Below, piece after piece: positions 12,441 to 29,700 of a stretch of 64,000 nucleotides of DNA. The notes beneath the pieces were generated by a model. That model saw only the letters and a program-made list of their open reading frames with translations. It was not told where the DNA came from and made no database searches. The stretch is from Scylla paramamosain (Eukaryota > Arthropoda > Malacostraca > Decapoda > Portunidae), in NCBI RefSeq assembly GCF_035594125.1, contig NC_087156.1, forward strand, positions 12,172,806 to 12,236,805. The letters are read 5' to 3'. The stretch's first letter is position 1; each line of letters starts with the position of its first letter. The position numbers and the translations under genes were made by a program.

Positions 12441-14040
12441 TAAATACTAAAATACTAAAATACATGCAAACACCCTGTTAGGTACCAAAGCAGCAAAAAG
12501 ACCCTATATGAGGAAATGAAAGGACATAACAAAAAAACGTGTATTATGAATTTTTTTTTTTTCTAGCTTCTTAGGTACCAAAACGCTAAAATAAATGAGT
12601 AGCACACTGTATGGAGAAAAAGAAACAAATTACCAAAATCGTGTAATTTGAATGTTTTTTTCACATTATCAGGTAGCAAAACACCATAATGCTTGCTCGC
12701 TATACGAGAAAATTTAACAATAATGTAAGAAATGTGTTTTTATGTGTTTTTCACATAAATGCTAAATAGCATGGAAAGCACCTTATATATAAATGCAAAA
12801 TAATAAGCATGTCTTTTAAGTGTTTTAAACTTTTTACGTACCAAAACGCTAAAACACGTGCAACAAACACGAATAACCTTACCAAATAGAAAAATCTTAC
12901 CAAAAACGTGTATTTTGAGTCTTTTTGAGTCTGTTACGTACATCATATTAAAAATGCATATAAAGCACCCTGTATGGGGAAACGATAGAACATTACGAGA
13001 AACGTGCATTGTCAGTGTTTTGAGTCTCTTAGGTACCAAACACTAAACCGCTTGAATGAAAAATGAATATATCCTATATTTCTTAATAGAGAAACAGAAC
13101 ATCAGCAAAAACGTGTTTTTATTTCTTTATTTTTTTTTACCTTGTTATGTACCAAAACGTCAAAATACATACGAAGCATCCTATATGGGGAAACAAAAAG
13201 ACATCAGGAGAAAAATTTTTTATCAGTGTTTTTGAGCTTCCTAAGTACCAAAACGCTAAAACTCATGAATAGCACCCTATATAGAGAAAAAGAACAACAT
13301 TACCTGAAACCTTTATTTTGAGCGTTTCTCATATTATGTAGCAAAACATCATAATGCATGCAGATCCCTATATGAAGACACAAAACTATATTACAGGAAA
13401 AGTGTCTTTTGAGTGTTTATTTGAGTGTTAGGAATCAAAATGCTAAAAAGCATTGAAAGCACCCTATTTGGCAATATAAAATAACATTACCAAGAAAGTA
13501 TCTTTAGAGTGTTTTTGACCTTCTTACGTTCGAAATCGCTGAAACGCACGCAAAACGACCTTTACGGAGAAACAGAATAATATTACCAAAAACTTGTATT
13601 TTGATTGTTTTTGTGCTTGTTAAGTATAAAAATGCCAAATTACACGCAAAGCATCCTACATGGAGAAAAGAAAGGACATTACGAGAAAAGTATATTATGA
13701 GAGATTTTGAGCTTTTTAGGTACCAAAACTCAAAAACACGTGATTAGCACTTTATATGGAAAAACAACACTACTGAAAAGTTTTACTTAAACTTTTTTCA
13801 TATTGTTAAGTACCAAAAGTCAAAATGCATTGAAAGCCCCCTTTATCGGGAAACGAAATATTATCATCAACGTGTCTTTACAGCGTTTTTGAACGTATTA
13901 GACACCAAAACGCTAAAAAAGCATGGAAAGCGCTCTTTAAAGGAATACAAAACAACATTACTAAAAACGTGTTTTATAGGTTCTTAAGTACAGAAACGCT
14001 AAAACCCAAGCAAAACACCCTTTATGGAGAAGCGAAATAA
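12441..14040 (+). repeat. Monomeric (non-HOR) satellite
   Basis: About sixteen monomers of roughly 97 bp on the + strand, each near the consensus ttaggtaccaaaacgc / gcatgcaaagcaccctatat / gaaacgaaaggacatta. The A-L order and diagnostic type sequences are missing. Single-monomer landmarks, such as one carrying cttgctcgctatacgag near 12,690, reappear inverted near 54,960-54,985. No gene is seen. Confidence 0.75.
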
Positions 14041-14401
14041 ATATTTCGTTGATAAATTACATTCAGGACAGTTAGGGAACATCCCTTACAGAAGAAAAAG
14101 ATCACAGAAAAATGGTCCTAAATGGATGTCTCAGGTTAAAACACTACATGGGGCGAAAGAGAAGTATATATGAGATTAAAGACAGGGGAAGTGGTTTTAA
14201 GACCATAATATAATGAATTAGAAAAGTCAGGAGTTTAACAAGGAAAGTTAAAAATAGTTATGAATTAAAGGTAGCCAGCCAAGCGAAGATGGACCCCAAG
14301 GGATTTTATCAAGCATATAAGACGAAGAATAGAGAAACTATATTTCCTTAAAGACAACAGAATGGGACCTGCCTAGTTGTTGGGAGGAGATTAGTAAAAT
14401 T

Positions 14402-15520
14402 ATGAACGAGTATTTTTTAACTGTCTTTTCCCAGGAAAACATGCAGAATTTGCCGAATAGTGAGAAGATATTTAGAGTAGAAGAAAATGAGAAGCTGACA
14501 GATATTACCATAACTAAAGAGATAGTGGAACAGGAGATAGATAAGCTGAAAAATTCAAGTCACCAGGACCAGATGAAATATATTCCAGAGTATTTAAGAA
14601 ATGCAAAAAGGTTATAAGTAATCTGGATAAGGTCACGGCCAAGCGGCAGGCGACAGAGTGTTGTAATAAACGACTCTAAATCCGAGTGGGGTCAAGTAAT
14701 TAGTGGGGTGACAAAGGAATTATTAGTATTAGGGCCGATGTTGTTTGTAATATATGTCAATGACTTGGATAGTGGAATTAGTAGTGTTGTTAGTAAATTT
14801 GCGGATGACACAAGAGTATGTAGATTAATTAGGTCAGAATCGCATACCATCGCCTTGCAGACAGATTTGGATAGGATGAACGAATGGAAAGACAGATGGC
14901 AAATGCATTTTAATATCAACAAATGCAAAGCACTTAGAGTAAGTAGAAGAATCCCACACAGTAGTTACACAATGAACAAACAAGTTCTGGTAGGTTTAGG
15001 GTAAGAAAAAGATTTGAGATTTAAAGTTAGGTCTGAACTCCGTCTAAGAAAGAAATGCAAAGAGGCCAGAAACAAAGCAAATAGTGTATTATGATTCATT
15101 TTCAGGAGTGCTAAAAGTAAAACTCCCGAAGTAATATTAAAGTTACATTTAGCGCTGGTCAGACTTCATCTAGACTACGCTGTCCAATTCTGGTCACCAC
15201 ATCACAGGAACGATAAAGGTCTATTAGAATCACTTCAAAGGAGAATGACTAAAAAAATACAGGGGATGAGGAGTATTCCTTACGAAGCGAGATTCAAGCT
15301 GTTAAATTTACATTCTTTAGAGAGACGTAGGTTAAGAGTGGACCTGAGAGAAGTCTTTAAGTGGTATATGGGTTATAACAAGGGGAACATAAGGAAAATT
15401 CTTAGAATCTGTAACCATGATAGAACAAGAAAAATAGAACATCAAGTTTTCAGGCTTGAGCCGGAAAACTTGATGTTCAAAAAGGAAACAGGAAGGAATT
15501 GGTTTTCAAATACAGTATGA
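14402..15520 (+). pseudogene. LINE-B reverse transcriptase remnant (copy 1)
   Basis: Three open stretches share one frame: 14,402-14,617, 14,708-15,004 and 15,245-15,520. The first encodes the region before the RT core (ITKEIVEQEIDKLK). The second holds LGPMLFVIYVNDL, the FADD box and the thumb-like WQMHFNINKCK. The third holds the C-terminal RRRLRVDLREVFKWYMGY block. Several stops break the frame, for example TAA at 15,002-15,004. Between the first two stretches the RT core with the first catalytic Asp and SKAFD-type motif is absent. Only about 90 bp separate segments that full elements hold roughly a hundred residues apart, so the enzyme cannot be functional. The same gap is present in copy 3. 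Confidence 0.8.
15437..15478 (+). repeat. 42-nt palindrome inside LINE-B coding region
   Basis: Two 20-nt arms (15,437-15,456 and 15,459-15,478) separated by 2 nt, with one mismatch. In the inverted copy at 52,182-52,223 the arms match perfectly. The palindrome is read through in frame, encoding HQVFRLEPENLM-like residues. Confidence 0.9.
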
Positions 15521-16700
15521 GATGATTGGAACGGAATTAGTAATCAAGCTGTTAGTGCTGAGGCATTTTATAACTGTAAGAAAAAATAACACATTTATAG
15601 ATTGGGATGATAGGTGGAAATACGTAGGCATATTTCATACAAGTACTGCCACGTGTAGGCCTGATGCCTTTTTGCATATTTACTTATTTCTTATGTTCTT
15701 ATGTTCTTATTACCAAAAGCGTGTTTTTTTTTCAGTGTTTTTTCAGCTATTCCGTGAAAAATAAAATACCAAAATGCATGCAAAGCACCCTAAAGTAGGT
15801 AAAAAAAAAGGGACATTACAAGAAACGTGCATTATAAGTGTTTTTGAGATTCTTAGATACCAAAACGCTGAAACTCATGAATAACACTCTTAATTGAGAA
15901 ACAGAACAATCTTACCAAATGCGTGTATTTTCAGTGTTTTTCACATTCTTGTGTACCAAAACCCCAAATTGCATACGAAACTAGCTTTATGTGGAAAGAA
16001 AAAAAAAAAGACATTTCCAGAAAAGTGTCTTTTGAGTGTTTTTGAGCGTGTTAAGCAATAAAGCACTTTTACCAAGAACTTGCCTTTAAGAGTTTTTTAG
16101 CTCCTAACATACCAAAACGCTAAAACGCATGCAAAACACCCTTTAAAAAGAAACAGAATAATATTACCAAAAACATGTATTTTGAGTGTTTTTTGATCAT
16201 GTTACCTATAAAAACGCTTAAATACATGCAAAGAACCCTATGTTTGGGAAACGAAAGGACATTACGAGAAACGTGTATTATAAATGTTATTAAATTCCTT
16301 AAGCACCAAAAAGCTAAAACCCACAAATAACACTCTTTATAGAGAGAGAAAAAAAAAGTAATTTTTTTTTGTTATTCTTCTTCATAGGTACAGAGATGCC
16401 AAAATTCTAGCAAAATTAAGGGAAATTATGTTGAAAAAAAAAACATTATCAAAAAAGTTAATTTTAGCTTTTTTTCGGACAGTTATGTACCAAAACCTAA
16501 ATTGCATGCAAAGCCACCTCTATAGGGAAATTAAACGACTTTACCAGAAACCTGTCTTTTTAGTGTTTTTCAGCATGTTAAGCACCAAAACAATAAATAA
16601 TATGGAAGTCACTCTATATGGGAATCCAAAACAAAATCACTTAACACTTGATATTTCAGTGTTTTACGTAGAAACACGCTAAAACGGATGCAAACAAACC

Positions 16701-18442
16701 AATATGAAGAAATAGAATAACATTACCAAAAAGGTATATTTTAAGTGTTTTTCAGCCGGTTACCTACAAAAAAATACAAAATCGAAAATGGATGCAAAGC
16801 ACTCTATATTGGGAAACAAAAGGACATTACGAGAAACCTATATAATGAGTGTTTTATAGTTTCACAACAACCACAAGGCAAAAGTTTCTTAGATACCAAA
16901 ATGCTGACACTCATGAATAACACTCTTGATTGAGATACAGAACAACCTTACCAAATGCGTGTATTTTGAATGTTTTTCACATTCTTAATTACCAAAACAC
17001 GAAATTGTATGCGAAACTAGGTTTATGTGGGGAAAAAATTATATTGCCAGAAAATGTCTGTTGAGTGTTTATGAGCGTGTTAGTCAATAAAGTACTCAAA
17101 AGAAGGGCAATCACATTACATGTGAATAAAACAAACTTTTACCAAGAACTTACCGTTCAATATTTTTGAGCTCCTTACATACCAAAACGCTAAAACGAAT
17201 GCAAAAAATCCTTTATGGAGAAACACAATAAAATTACAAAAAAACATGTATTTTGAGTGTATTTGATCATGTCACCTATAAAAACGCTTAAATACATGCA
17301 AAGAATCCTATGTTTGGGAAACGAAAGGACATTACGAGAAACGTGTATTATAAGTGTTTTTAAATTACTTAAATACCAAAAAGCTAAAACCCACAAATAA
17401 CGCTCTTTATAAAGAAACAAAAAAAATAAAATAAATAAATAAATTAAATAAATAAAAATAATATATATTTTTTTTTTTTGTTATTCAACTTCATAGGTAC
17501 CGAGATGCCAAAATTTTGTTAAAATTCAGGGAAATTATGTGGATAAAAGAACATTATCGAAAAAGTTAATTTTAGCTTTTTTTTTCGGACTGTTTTGTAC
17601 CAAACCCTTAAGTGCATGCAAAGCTATCTATACGGGGAAATTAAACGACTTTACAAGAAAACTTTCTTTTGAGTGTTTTTCAGCATGTTAGGCACCAAAA
17701 CGATAAATAATATGGAAGTCAATCTATATGGGAATCCAAAACAAAATTACTGAAAACGTGTCTTTTCGGTGTTTTACGTAAAAAATGCTAAAAACGGATG
17801 CAAACAGACCAATATGAAGAAATAGAATAACATTACCAAAAAGGTATATTTTAAGTGTTTTTAAGCTTGTAACCAACAAAAAAAAAAAAAAAGAAAAACG
17901 CGAAAATGGATGCAAAGCACTCTCTTTATTGGGAAACAAAAGGACATTACGAGAAACTTGTATAATTAATTAAGAAACAGAATAACATTACTAAATGCGT
18001 GCATTTTTTAGTGTTTTTCACATTCTTAGTTACTAGAACCCCAAATTGCATGCGAAACTAGCTTTATGTGGGAAAGAAAATTACATTACCAGAAAAGTGT
18101 CTTTTGAGGGTTTTTGAGAGAGTTAGGCAATAAAGCACTAAAAAGAAGGGCAATCACATTACATGGGAATAAAACCAACATTTAGCAAGAACTTGCCTTT
18201 AAGTGTTTTTTAACTTCTTATATAGCAAAACGCTAAAACACATGCAAAACACCCTTTATGGAGAAACAGATTAACATTACCAAAAACAAGTATTTTGAGT
18301 GTTTTTGATCATGTTACCTCTAAAAACGCTTAAATACATGCAAAGAACCCTATGTCTGGGAAACGAAAAGACACTACGAGAAACGTGTATTATGCGTGTT
18401 TTTAAGTTCCATAAGTACCAAAAAGCTAAAACCTCTTTATAG
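16701..18442 (+). repeat. Direct duplicate of 49,109-50,929
   Basis: Shares private variants with 49,109-50,929: the J deletion leaving aaggcaaaagtttcttag, type A reading caatcacattacatgtg, and the terminal acctctttatag. It starts exactly where inverted-duplication arm 1 stops. Arm 2 lies next to the other copy, but in the opposite orientation. Confidence 0.75.
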
Positions 18443-21400
18443 AGAGAAAAAAAAAATAAAGAAATAATTAAAAAATAGGATTTTTTTTTATTCTTCTTCA
18501 TAGGTACTGAGATGCCAAACTTCTGGCAAAATTCAGGGAAATTATGTGTAAAAAGAACATTATCAATAAAGTTAATTTTAGCTTTTTTTTCGGACTGTTA
18601 TGTACCAAACCATGAAGTGCATGCAAAGCCAACTATATGGAGAAATTAAACGACTTTACGAGAAATCTGTGTTTCTAGTGTTTTTCAGCATGTTAGTCAC
18701 CAAAACAATAAATAATACTGAAGTCATTCTATGTGGGAATCCAAAACAAAATTAATTTAAACGTGTCTTTTTCGTGTTTTACGTAGAAAAACGCTAAAAT
18801 GGATGCAAACAGACCAATATCAAGAAATAGAATAAGATTACCAAAAAGGTAAAATTTGAGTGTTTTTTGAGCTTTTTACTTACAAAAAACGCGAAAATGG
18901 ATGCAAAGCTCTCTCTATTGGTTAACAAAAGGACGTTACGAGAAACGTGTATAATGAGTGTTTTTTTAGATTCTCAAGAATCACAAGGCAAAAAACGCAA
19001 AAACTCATATATATGGAGAAGTTTTTAGATACCAAAATGCTGAAACTCCTGAATAACACTCTTAATTGAGAAACAGAACAACCTTACCAAATGCGTGTAT
19101 TTTGAGTGTTTTTTACATTCTTAGTTACCAAAACCCCAAATTTTATGTGAAAGTAGCTTTATGTGGGAAAAAAATGACATTACCAGAAAAGTGTCTTTTA
19201 AGTATTTTTTTTTTTTTTTAGCATGATAGTCAATAAAGCACTAAAAAGCAGGGCAATCACATTACATGGGATTAAAACTAACTTTTACTAAGAACTTGCC
19301 TTTAAGTGTTTTTGAGCTCCTTATATACCAAAACGCTAAAACGAATGCAAAACACCCTTTATGGAGAAATAGAATAACATTACCAAAAAAACATGTATTT
19401 TGAGTGTTTTTGATCATGTTACCTATAAAAACGCTTAAATACATGCAAAGAACCTTATTTTTGGGAAATTAAAGGACATTTCGAGAAACAAGTATTACGA
19501 ATGTTTTTAAGTTCTTTAAGTACCATTTAGCTAAAACCCATAAATAACAACACTGTTTATAGAAAAAACAAAAAAAACAAATAAAAAGATAGGAATTTAT
19601 TTATTTTTTTGTTATTCATCTCCATAGGTAACAAGATGCCAAAATTCTGACAAAATTCAGGAAAATTATGTGAGAAAAGAAAATTATGAAAAAAATTTAA
19701 TTTTAGCTTTTTTTTCGGACTGTTATGTACCAAACCCTAAAGTGCATGCAAAGCCACCTATATGGGGAAATTAAACGACTTTACCAGAAACCTGTCTTTT
19801 GAGTGTTTTTCAGCATGTTAGGCACCAAAACGATATATAATATGGAAGTCACTCAATATGGGAATCCATCACTAAATTACTGAAAAAGTGTCTTTTCAGT
19901 GTTTTACGAAGAAAAACGCTAAAACAGATGCAAACCAACGAATATGAAGAAATAGAATAACATTACCAAAAAATTTATATTTTCCGTGTTTTTGAGCTTC
20001 TTAGCTACAAAAAACGCAAAAATGGATAGAAAGCACTCTATATTAAGATACAAAAGGACATTACGAGAAACTTGTATAATGAGTGTTTTATAGTTTCACA
20101 AGAACCACAAGGCAAAAAAGCAAAAACTCGTGTATATGGATAAGTTTCTTAGATACCAAAATGCTGAAACTCAAGAATACACTCTTAATTGAGAATACAG
20201 AACAACCTTACGATATGCGTGTATTTTGACTGTTTTTCACATTCTTAGTTACCAAAACCCCAAATTGCATGCAAAACTAGCTTTATGTGGTAAAAAAAAA
20301 TGACATTACCAGAAAAGTATCTTTTGAGTGTTTTTGACCGTGTTAAGCAATAAAGCACTAAAAAGGAGGGCAATCACATTACATGGTAATAAAACCATCT
20401 TTTACCAAGAACCTGCCTTTAAGTGTTTTTGAGCTCCTTATATACCAAAACGCTAAAACGCATGCAAAACACCCTTTATGGAAAAACAGATTAACATTAC
20501 CAAAAACAAGTATTTTAAGTGTTTTTGATCATGTTACCTCTGAAAACGCTTAAATACATGGAAAGAACCCTATGTCTGGGAAACGAAAGGACATTACGAG
20601 AAACGTGTATTATGAGTGTTTTTAAGTTCCATAAGTACAAAAAAGCTAAAACCACTTTATAGAGGAAAAAAAAAAGCAAACAAATAAATAGGATTTTTTT
20701 TGTTATTCTTCTTGATAGGTACCGAGATCCCAAAATTCTGGCAAAAATATATGAAAAAAACATTATCAAAAAAATTAATTTTAGCTTTTTTTTTTTTTGG
20801 ACTGTTATGCACAAAACCGTAAAGTGCATGCAAAGCCAACTATATGGGGAAATTAAACGACTTTACGAGAAACCTGTGTTTCTAGTATTTTTTCAGCCAG
20901 CATGTTAGTTTCCAAAACAATAAATAATATGGAAGTCATTCTATATGGGAATCCGAAAGAAATTACTGAAAACGTTTCTTTTCTATGTTTTAAGTAGAAA
21001 AATGCTAAAATGGATGCAAAACCAACCAACATGAAAAAATAGAATAAGATTACCAAAAAGGTATGTTTTGAGTATTTTTGAGCAAAAAATTGATGGAAAG
21101 CTCTATTGGTTAACAAAAGGACATTACAAGAAACGTGTATAATGAGTGTTTTATAGATTCTCAAGAAGCACAAGGCTAAAAACGCAAAAACTCTTATATA
21201 TGGAGAAGTTTTTTAGATACCGAAATGGTGAAACTCCTGAATAACACTCTTAATTGAGAAACAGAACAACCTTACCAAATGCGTGTATTTTGAGTGTTTT
21301 TCACATTCTTAGTACCCAAAACCCCAAATTGCATGTGAAAGTAGCTTTATGTGGGGAAAAAAAATTACATTACCAGAAAAGTGTCTTTGAAGTGTTTTTT

Positions 21401-22840
21401 TTTTTTTTTTTAGCATGATAGGCAATAAAGCACTAAAAAAGCAGGGAATCACAGTACATGGGAATAAAACCAACTTTTACCAAATGTTTTTTCTAAGTGT
21501 TTTTGAGCTCCTTATATACCAAAACGCTAAAACGCATGCAAAACACCGTTTATTTAGAAACAGAATAACATTACGAAAACATGTATTTTGAGTGTTTTTT
21601 GATCATGTTACCTATAATAACGCTTAAATACATGCAAAGAATCTTATGTTTGGGAAACGAAAGGACATTTCGAGAAACGTGTATTATGAGTGTTTTTAAG
21701 TTCTTTAATACCAAAAAGCTAAAACCCACAAATAACACTATTTATAGAGAAAAAAATAAATAAATAAAAAATTAGGATTTTTTTTATTCATCTTCATAGG
21801 TACTGAGATGCCAAAATTTTGTCAAAATTCAGGGAATTAATGTGAAAAAAGAACATTATGAGAGAAAGTTAATTTTAGCTTTTTTTTTCGGACTGTTATG
21901 TACCAAACCATAAAGTGCATGCAAAGCCACCTATATGGGGAAATTATACGACCGTACCAGAAACCTGTCTTTTGTGTTTTTTTTTTTTTTCAGCATATTA
22001 GGCACCAAAACGATAAATAATATGTAAGTCACTCAATGTGCGAATCCATCACAAAAGTACTGAAAATGTGTCTTTTCAGTGTTTTACGTAGAAAAACGCT
22101 AAAACGGATACAAACCAACGAATATGGAGAAATAAAATAACATTACCAAAAAGGTATATTTTGAATATTTTTGAGCTTCTTACCTTCAAAAAACGCGAAA
22201 ATGGATGGAAAGCACTCTATATTAGGATACAAAAAGACATTACGAGAAACGTGTATAATGAGTGTTTTATAGTTTCACAACAGCCACAAAGCAAAAATCG
22301 CAAAAACTCGGTGTATATGGAGAAGTTTCTTATATACCAAAATGCTGAAACTCAGAAAAAACACTCTTAATTGAGAATACAGAACAACCTTACCAAATGC
22401 ATGTATTTTGAGTGCTTTTCACATTCTTAGTTACCAAAACCAAAAATTGCATGCGAAACTAGCTTTATGTGGGAAAAAAATGACGTTACCAGAAAAGTGT
22501 CTTGTGAGTGTTTTTGAGCGTGATAGGAAATAAAACACTAAAAAGGAGGGCAATCACATTATATGGGAATAAAACCAACTTTTACCAAGAAACTGCCTTT
22601 ACGTGTTTTTGAGCTTCTTACATACCAAAACGCTAAAACGCATGCAAAACATCCTTTATGGAGAAACAGAATAGCATTGCCAGAAACATATTTTGAGTGT
22701 CTTTGATCATGTTACCTATAAAAACGCATAAATACATGCAAAGAAGCCTATGTTTGGCAAATTAAAGGATGTTACGAGAAACGTGTATTATGCGTTTTTT
22801 TTTAAGTTCGTTATGTATGAAAAAGCTAAAACCCATAAAT

Positions 22841-22860
22841 AACACTCTTTATAGAGTGTT
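22841..22860. repeat. Short palindrome at a satellite strand switch
   Basis: Two 8-bp arms (aacactct and agagtgtt) around 4 bp. Satellite to the left reads + (HOR monomer D); satellite to the right reads -. The palindrome is the junction itself. Confidence 0.85.
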
Positions 22861-26762
<3,902 letters not shown>

Positions 26763-29700
26763 AGGAGGAGGCAGTAGACACCTGCCGAAACGATAATTAC
26801 TCCCAGTGAGGTCTAAAGCACTGTTCAGGGGGTGCTGTGAACTTATCATTAAACCCAGCTGTGACCTCACTGAACGTTTCCCTTTGTGTCTCACAAAACA
26901 AGGGGGCAGTCACAGCCTGCCCTCTAAAGACAACTCTCTTCCTCCACACAAAACTACAAGCACCTAATAACACACACACCCTTCACTCAAAAAATTTTAA
27001 AATCATGGCGACTCCTACACCAGCCTCGGAGTCCCCATCTGGGGAGGGGACCATAAATGTCCCCAGGTCGGACTGCCTTTCCGTCGACGACCCTAAGTGT
27101 CTTGACACCCCCCTCAACTTTTTCTTCATTAACTTCTGCAACATTCGCGGTCTAAGATCTAATTTTCAATCTGTAGAACACCACCTCTCCTCTTCTAAAC
27201 CTCATCTTCTTTTCCTCACTGAAACTCAGGTGTCTGAGGCAACTGACAGTAGCCCCTTTTCTGTTCCCTCCTACTTTCTCTATCCTCATTTTCGATCCAA
27301 AGCTGGATGCTGCGTTTATGTGCGCAATGACTTAACCTGCTCTCGTGCCCACGCTCTTGAATCTTCCGAGTTTTCCACCATCTGGCTACGACTACAGAGT
27401 CATTCTCATACTAAATTTATCTGTGCTGTATACCTCTCTCCTAACTCCTCTGACTATAAGAAATTCTTTGACTACTTAACTTCCAAAGTGGAGCACATTC
27501 TGACCCTCTTCCCTTTTGCAGAGATCTCCATTCTTGGAGACTTCAATGTTCACCACCAGCTTTGGCTTTCCTCTCCCTTCACTGACCATCCTGGTGAACT
27601 AGCCTACAACTTTGCTATCCTCCATGACCTAGAGCAATTGGTGCAACACCCTACTCGTATTCCTGACCGTCTTGGAGATACGCCCAACATCCTTGACCTT
27701 TTCCTGACCTCTAATCCTTCTGCTTATGCTGTCACCCTTTCTTCTCCGTTGGGCTCCTCCGATCACAATCTCATATCTTTATCTTGTCCTATCACTCCAA
27801 TCCCTCCTCAGGATCCCCCTAAGCGAAGGTGCCTCTGGCGTTTTGCCTCTGCTAGTTGGGGGGACCTGAGGCGGTATTTTGCTGATTTTCCTTGGAATGA
27901 CTACTGCTTCCGTGTCAGAGACCCGTCTTTGTGTGCTGAGCGCATAACAGAGGTGATAGTGTCTGGCATGGAGGCGTACATTCCTCACTCTTTTTCTCGT
28001 CCTAAACCTTCTAAACCTTGGTTTAACACAGCTTGTTCTCGTGCTATACATGATAGAGAGGTGGCCCACAAAAGGTACTTAAGCCTTCCTTCACCAGAAT
28101 CTCATGCACTTTATATTTCTGCCCGGAACCATGCCAAGTCTGTTCTCCAACTAGCCAAAAACTCCTTCATTAACAGAAAATGTCAAAAACTTTCAAGATC
28201 TAACTCCCCTCGTGATTTCTGGCATCTAGCCAAAAATATCTCCAATAACTTTGCTTCTTCTTCTTTCCCTCCTCTACTTCAACCAGATGGCACCACTGCT
28301 ATCACATCTATTTCTAAAGCTGAACTCTTTGCTCAAACCTTTGCTAAAAACTCTACCTTGGACGATTCTGGGCTTGTTCCTCCCTCTCCTCCACCCTCTG
28401 ACTACTTCATGCCTCGTATTAAAATTCTTCGTAATGATGCTTTCCATGCCCTCGCTGGCCTAAACCCTCAGAAGGCTTATGGACCTGATGGGGTCCCTCC
28501 TATTGTTCTCCGAAACTGTGCCTCCGTGCTTGCACCTTGCCTAGTCAAACTCTTTCAGCTCTGTCTGTCAACATCTACCTTTCCTTCTTGCTGGAAGTTT
28601 GCCTACATTCAACCTGTTCCTAAAAAGGGTGACCGCTCTAATCCCTCAAACTACCGTCCTATTGCTTTAATTTCCTGCTTATCTAAAGTTTTTGAATCTA
28701 TCCTCAACAGGAAGATTCTTAAACATCTATCACTTCACAACCTTCTATCTGATCGCCAGTATGGGTTCCGTCAAGGCCGCTCTACTGGTGATCTTCTCGC
28801 TTTCCTTACTGAGTCTTGGTCATCCTCTTTTAGAGACTTTGGTGAAACTTTTGCTGTTGTCTTGGACATATCAAAAGCCTTTGATAGAGTCTGGCACAAA
28901 GCTTTGATTTCCAAACTACCCTCCTACGGTTTCTATCCTTCTCTCTGTAACTTCATCTCAAGTTTCCTTTCTGACCGTTCTATTGCTGCTGTGGTAGACG
29001 GTCACTGTTCTTCTCCTAAATCTATTAACAGTGGTGTTCCTCAGGGTTCTGTCCTGTCACCCACTCTCTTCTTATTATTCATTAATGATCTTCTAAACCA
29101 AACTTCTTGTCCTATCCACTCCTATGCTGATGATACCACCCTGCACTTTTCCACGTCTTTTCATAGACGTCCAACCCTTCAGGAGGTAAACATATCACGC
29201 AGGGAAGCCACAGAACGCCTGACTTCTGATCTTTCTAAAATTTCTGATTGGGGCAGAGCAAACTTGGTATTGTTCAATGCCTCAAAAACTCAATTCCTCC
29301 ATCTATCAACTCGACACAATCTTCCAGACAACTATCCCCTCTTCTTCAATGACACTCAACTGTCCCCCTCTTCTACACTGAACATCCTCGGTCTGTCCTT
29401 TACCTATAATCTGAACTGGAAACTTCACATCTCATCTCTAGCTAAAACAGCTTCTATGAAGTTAGGTGTTCTGAGACGTCTCCGCCAGTTTTTCTCACCC
29501 CCCCAGCTGCTAACTCTGTACAAGGGCCTTATCCGTCCATGTATGGAGTATGCTTCACATGTCTGGGGGGGTTCCACTCATACTGCTGTTCTAGACAGGG
29601 TGGAATCAAAAGCTTTTCGTCTCATCAACTCCTCTCCTCTAACTGACTGTCTTCAGCCTCTCTTTCACCGCCGCAATGTTGCATCTCTAGCTGTCTTCTA

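Larger units (their letters stand above)
14041..15711 (+). mobile_element. LINE-B copy 1 (CR1/L2-like relic)
   Basis: A 1.67-kb 5'-truncated non-LTR element. It starts in the linker upstream of the reverse transcriptase and ends in a repeated TTCTTATG-type tail (about 15,680-15,711) directly against satellite. The same element with the same junctions lies inverted at 51,950-53,620, so those two copies are products of segmental duplication and not independent insertions. The clade is inferred from FADD, the DLDRMNEW/KWQMxFNxxKCK-like block and the VRxHLDYAVQFWSPH block, which resemble CR1/L2-type elements; finer placement is not possible by eye. Confidence 0.82.
12540..16700 (+). repeat. Inverted segmental duplication, arm 1
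   Basis: This 4.16-kb stretch (monomeric satellite, LINE-B copy 1, then HOR monomers) recurs as the reverse complement at about 50,929-55,093 with nearly equal length. Shared private variants include the same LINE-B insertion junction (gaagcgaaata), the cttgctcgctatacg monomer, the odd aaaatcacttaacacttg in monomer G, and acacgctaaaacgg in monomer H. Outer limits were set by eye: the left end is good to about 50 bp, the right end to a few bases. Confidence 0.8.
15712..22860 (+). repeat. HOR satellite block 2
   Basis: Resumes after LINE-B and enters the A-L order at monomer K near 15,850. Type A landmarks lie near 17,108, 18,151, 19,254, 20,371, 21,446 and 22,551, giving spacings of 1043-1117 bp. 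The copy near 16,060 has lost the middle of monomer A. A unit near 17,970 lost J and part of K. The unit at 16,860-16,890 lost the second half of J, a deletion shared with 49,260-49,290. The block ends abruptly at a strand switch (22,841-22,860). No gene is visible. Confidence 0.88.

Noticed and set aside
1..22860. TTAGG motifs as arthropod telomere repeats
   Set aside because: TTAGG occurs once per monomer as part of ttaggtacc or ttaggca and never in tandem.
26837..27004. Upstream extension of the LINE-A ORF to 26,837
   Set aside because: The codon at 26,837 is GTG, not ATG. The ATG at 27,005 has a strong eukaryotic start context and directly precedes the endonuclease domain.
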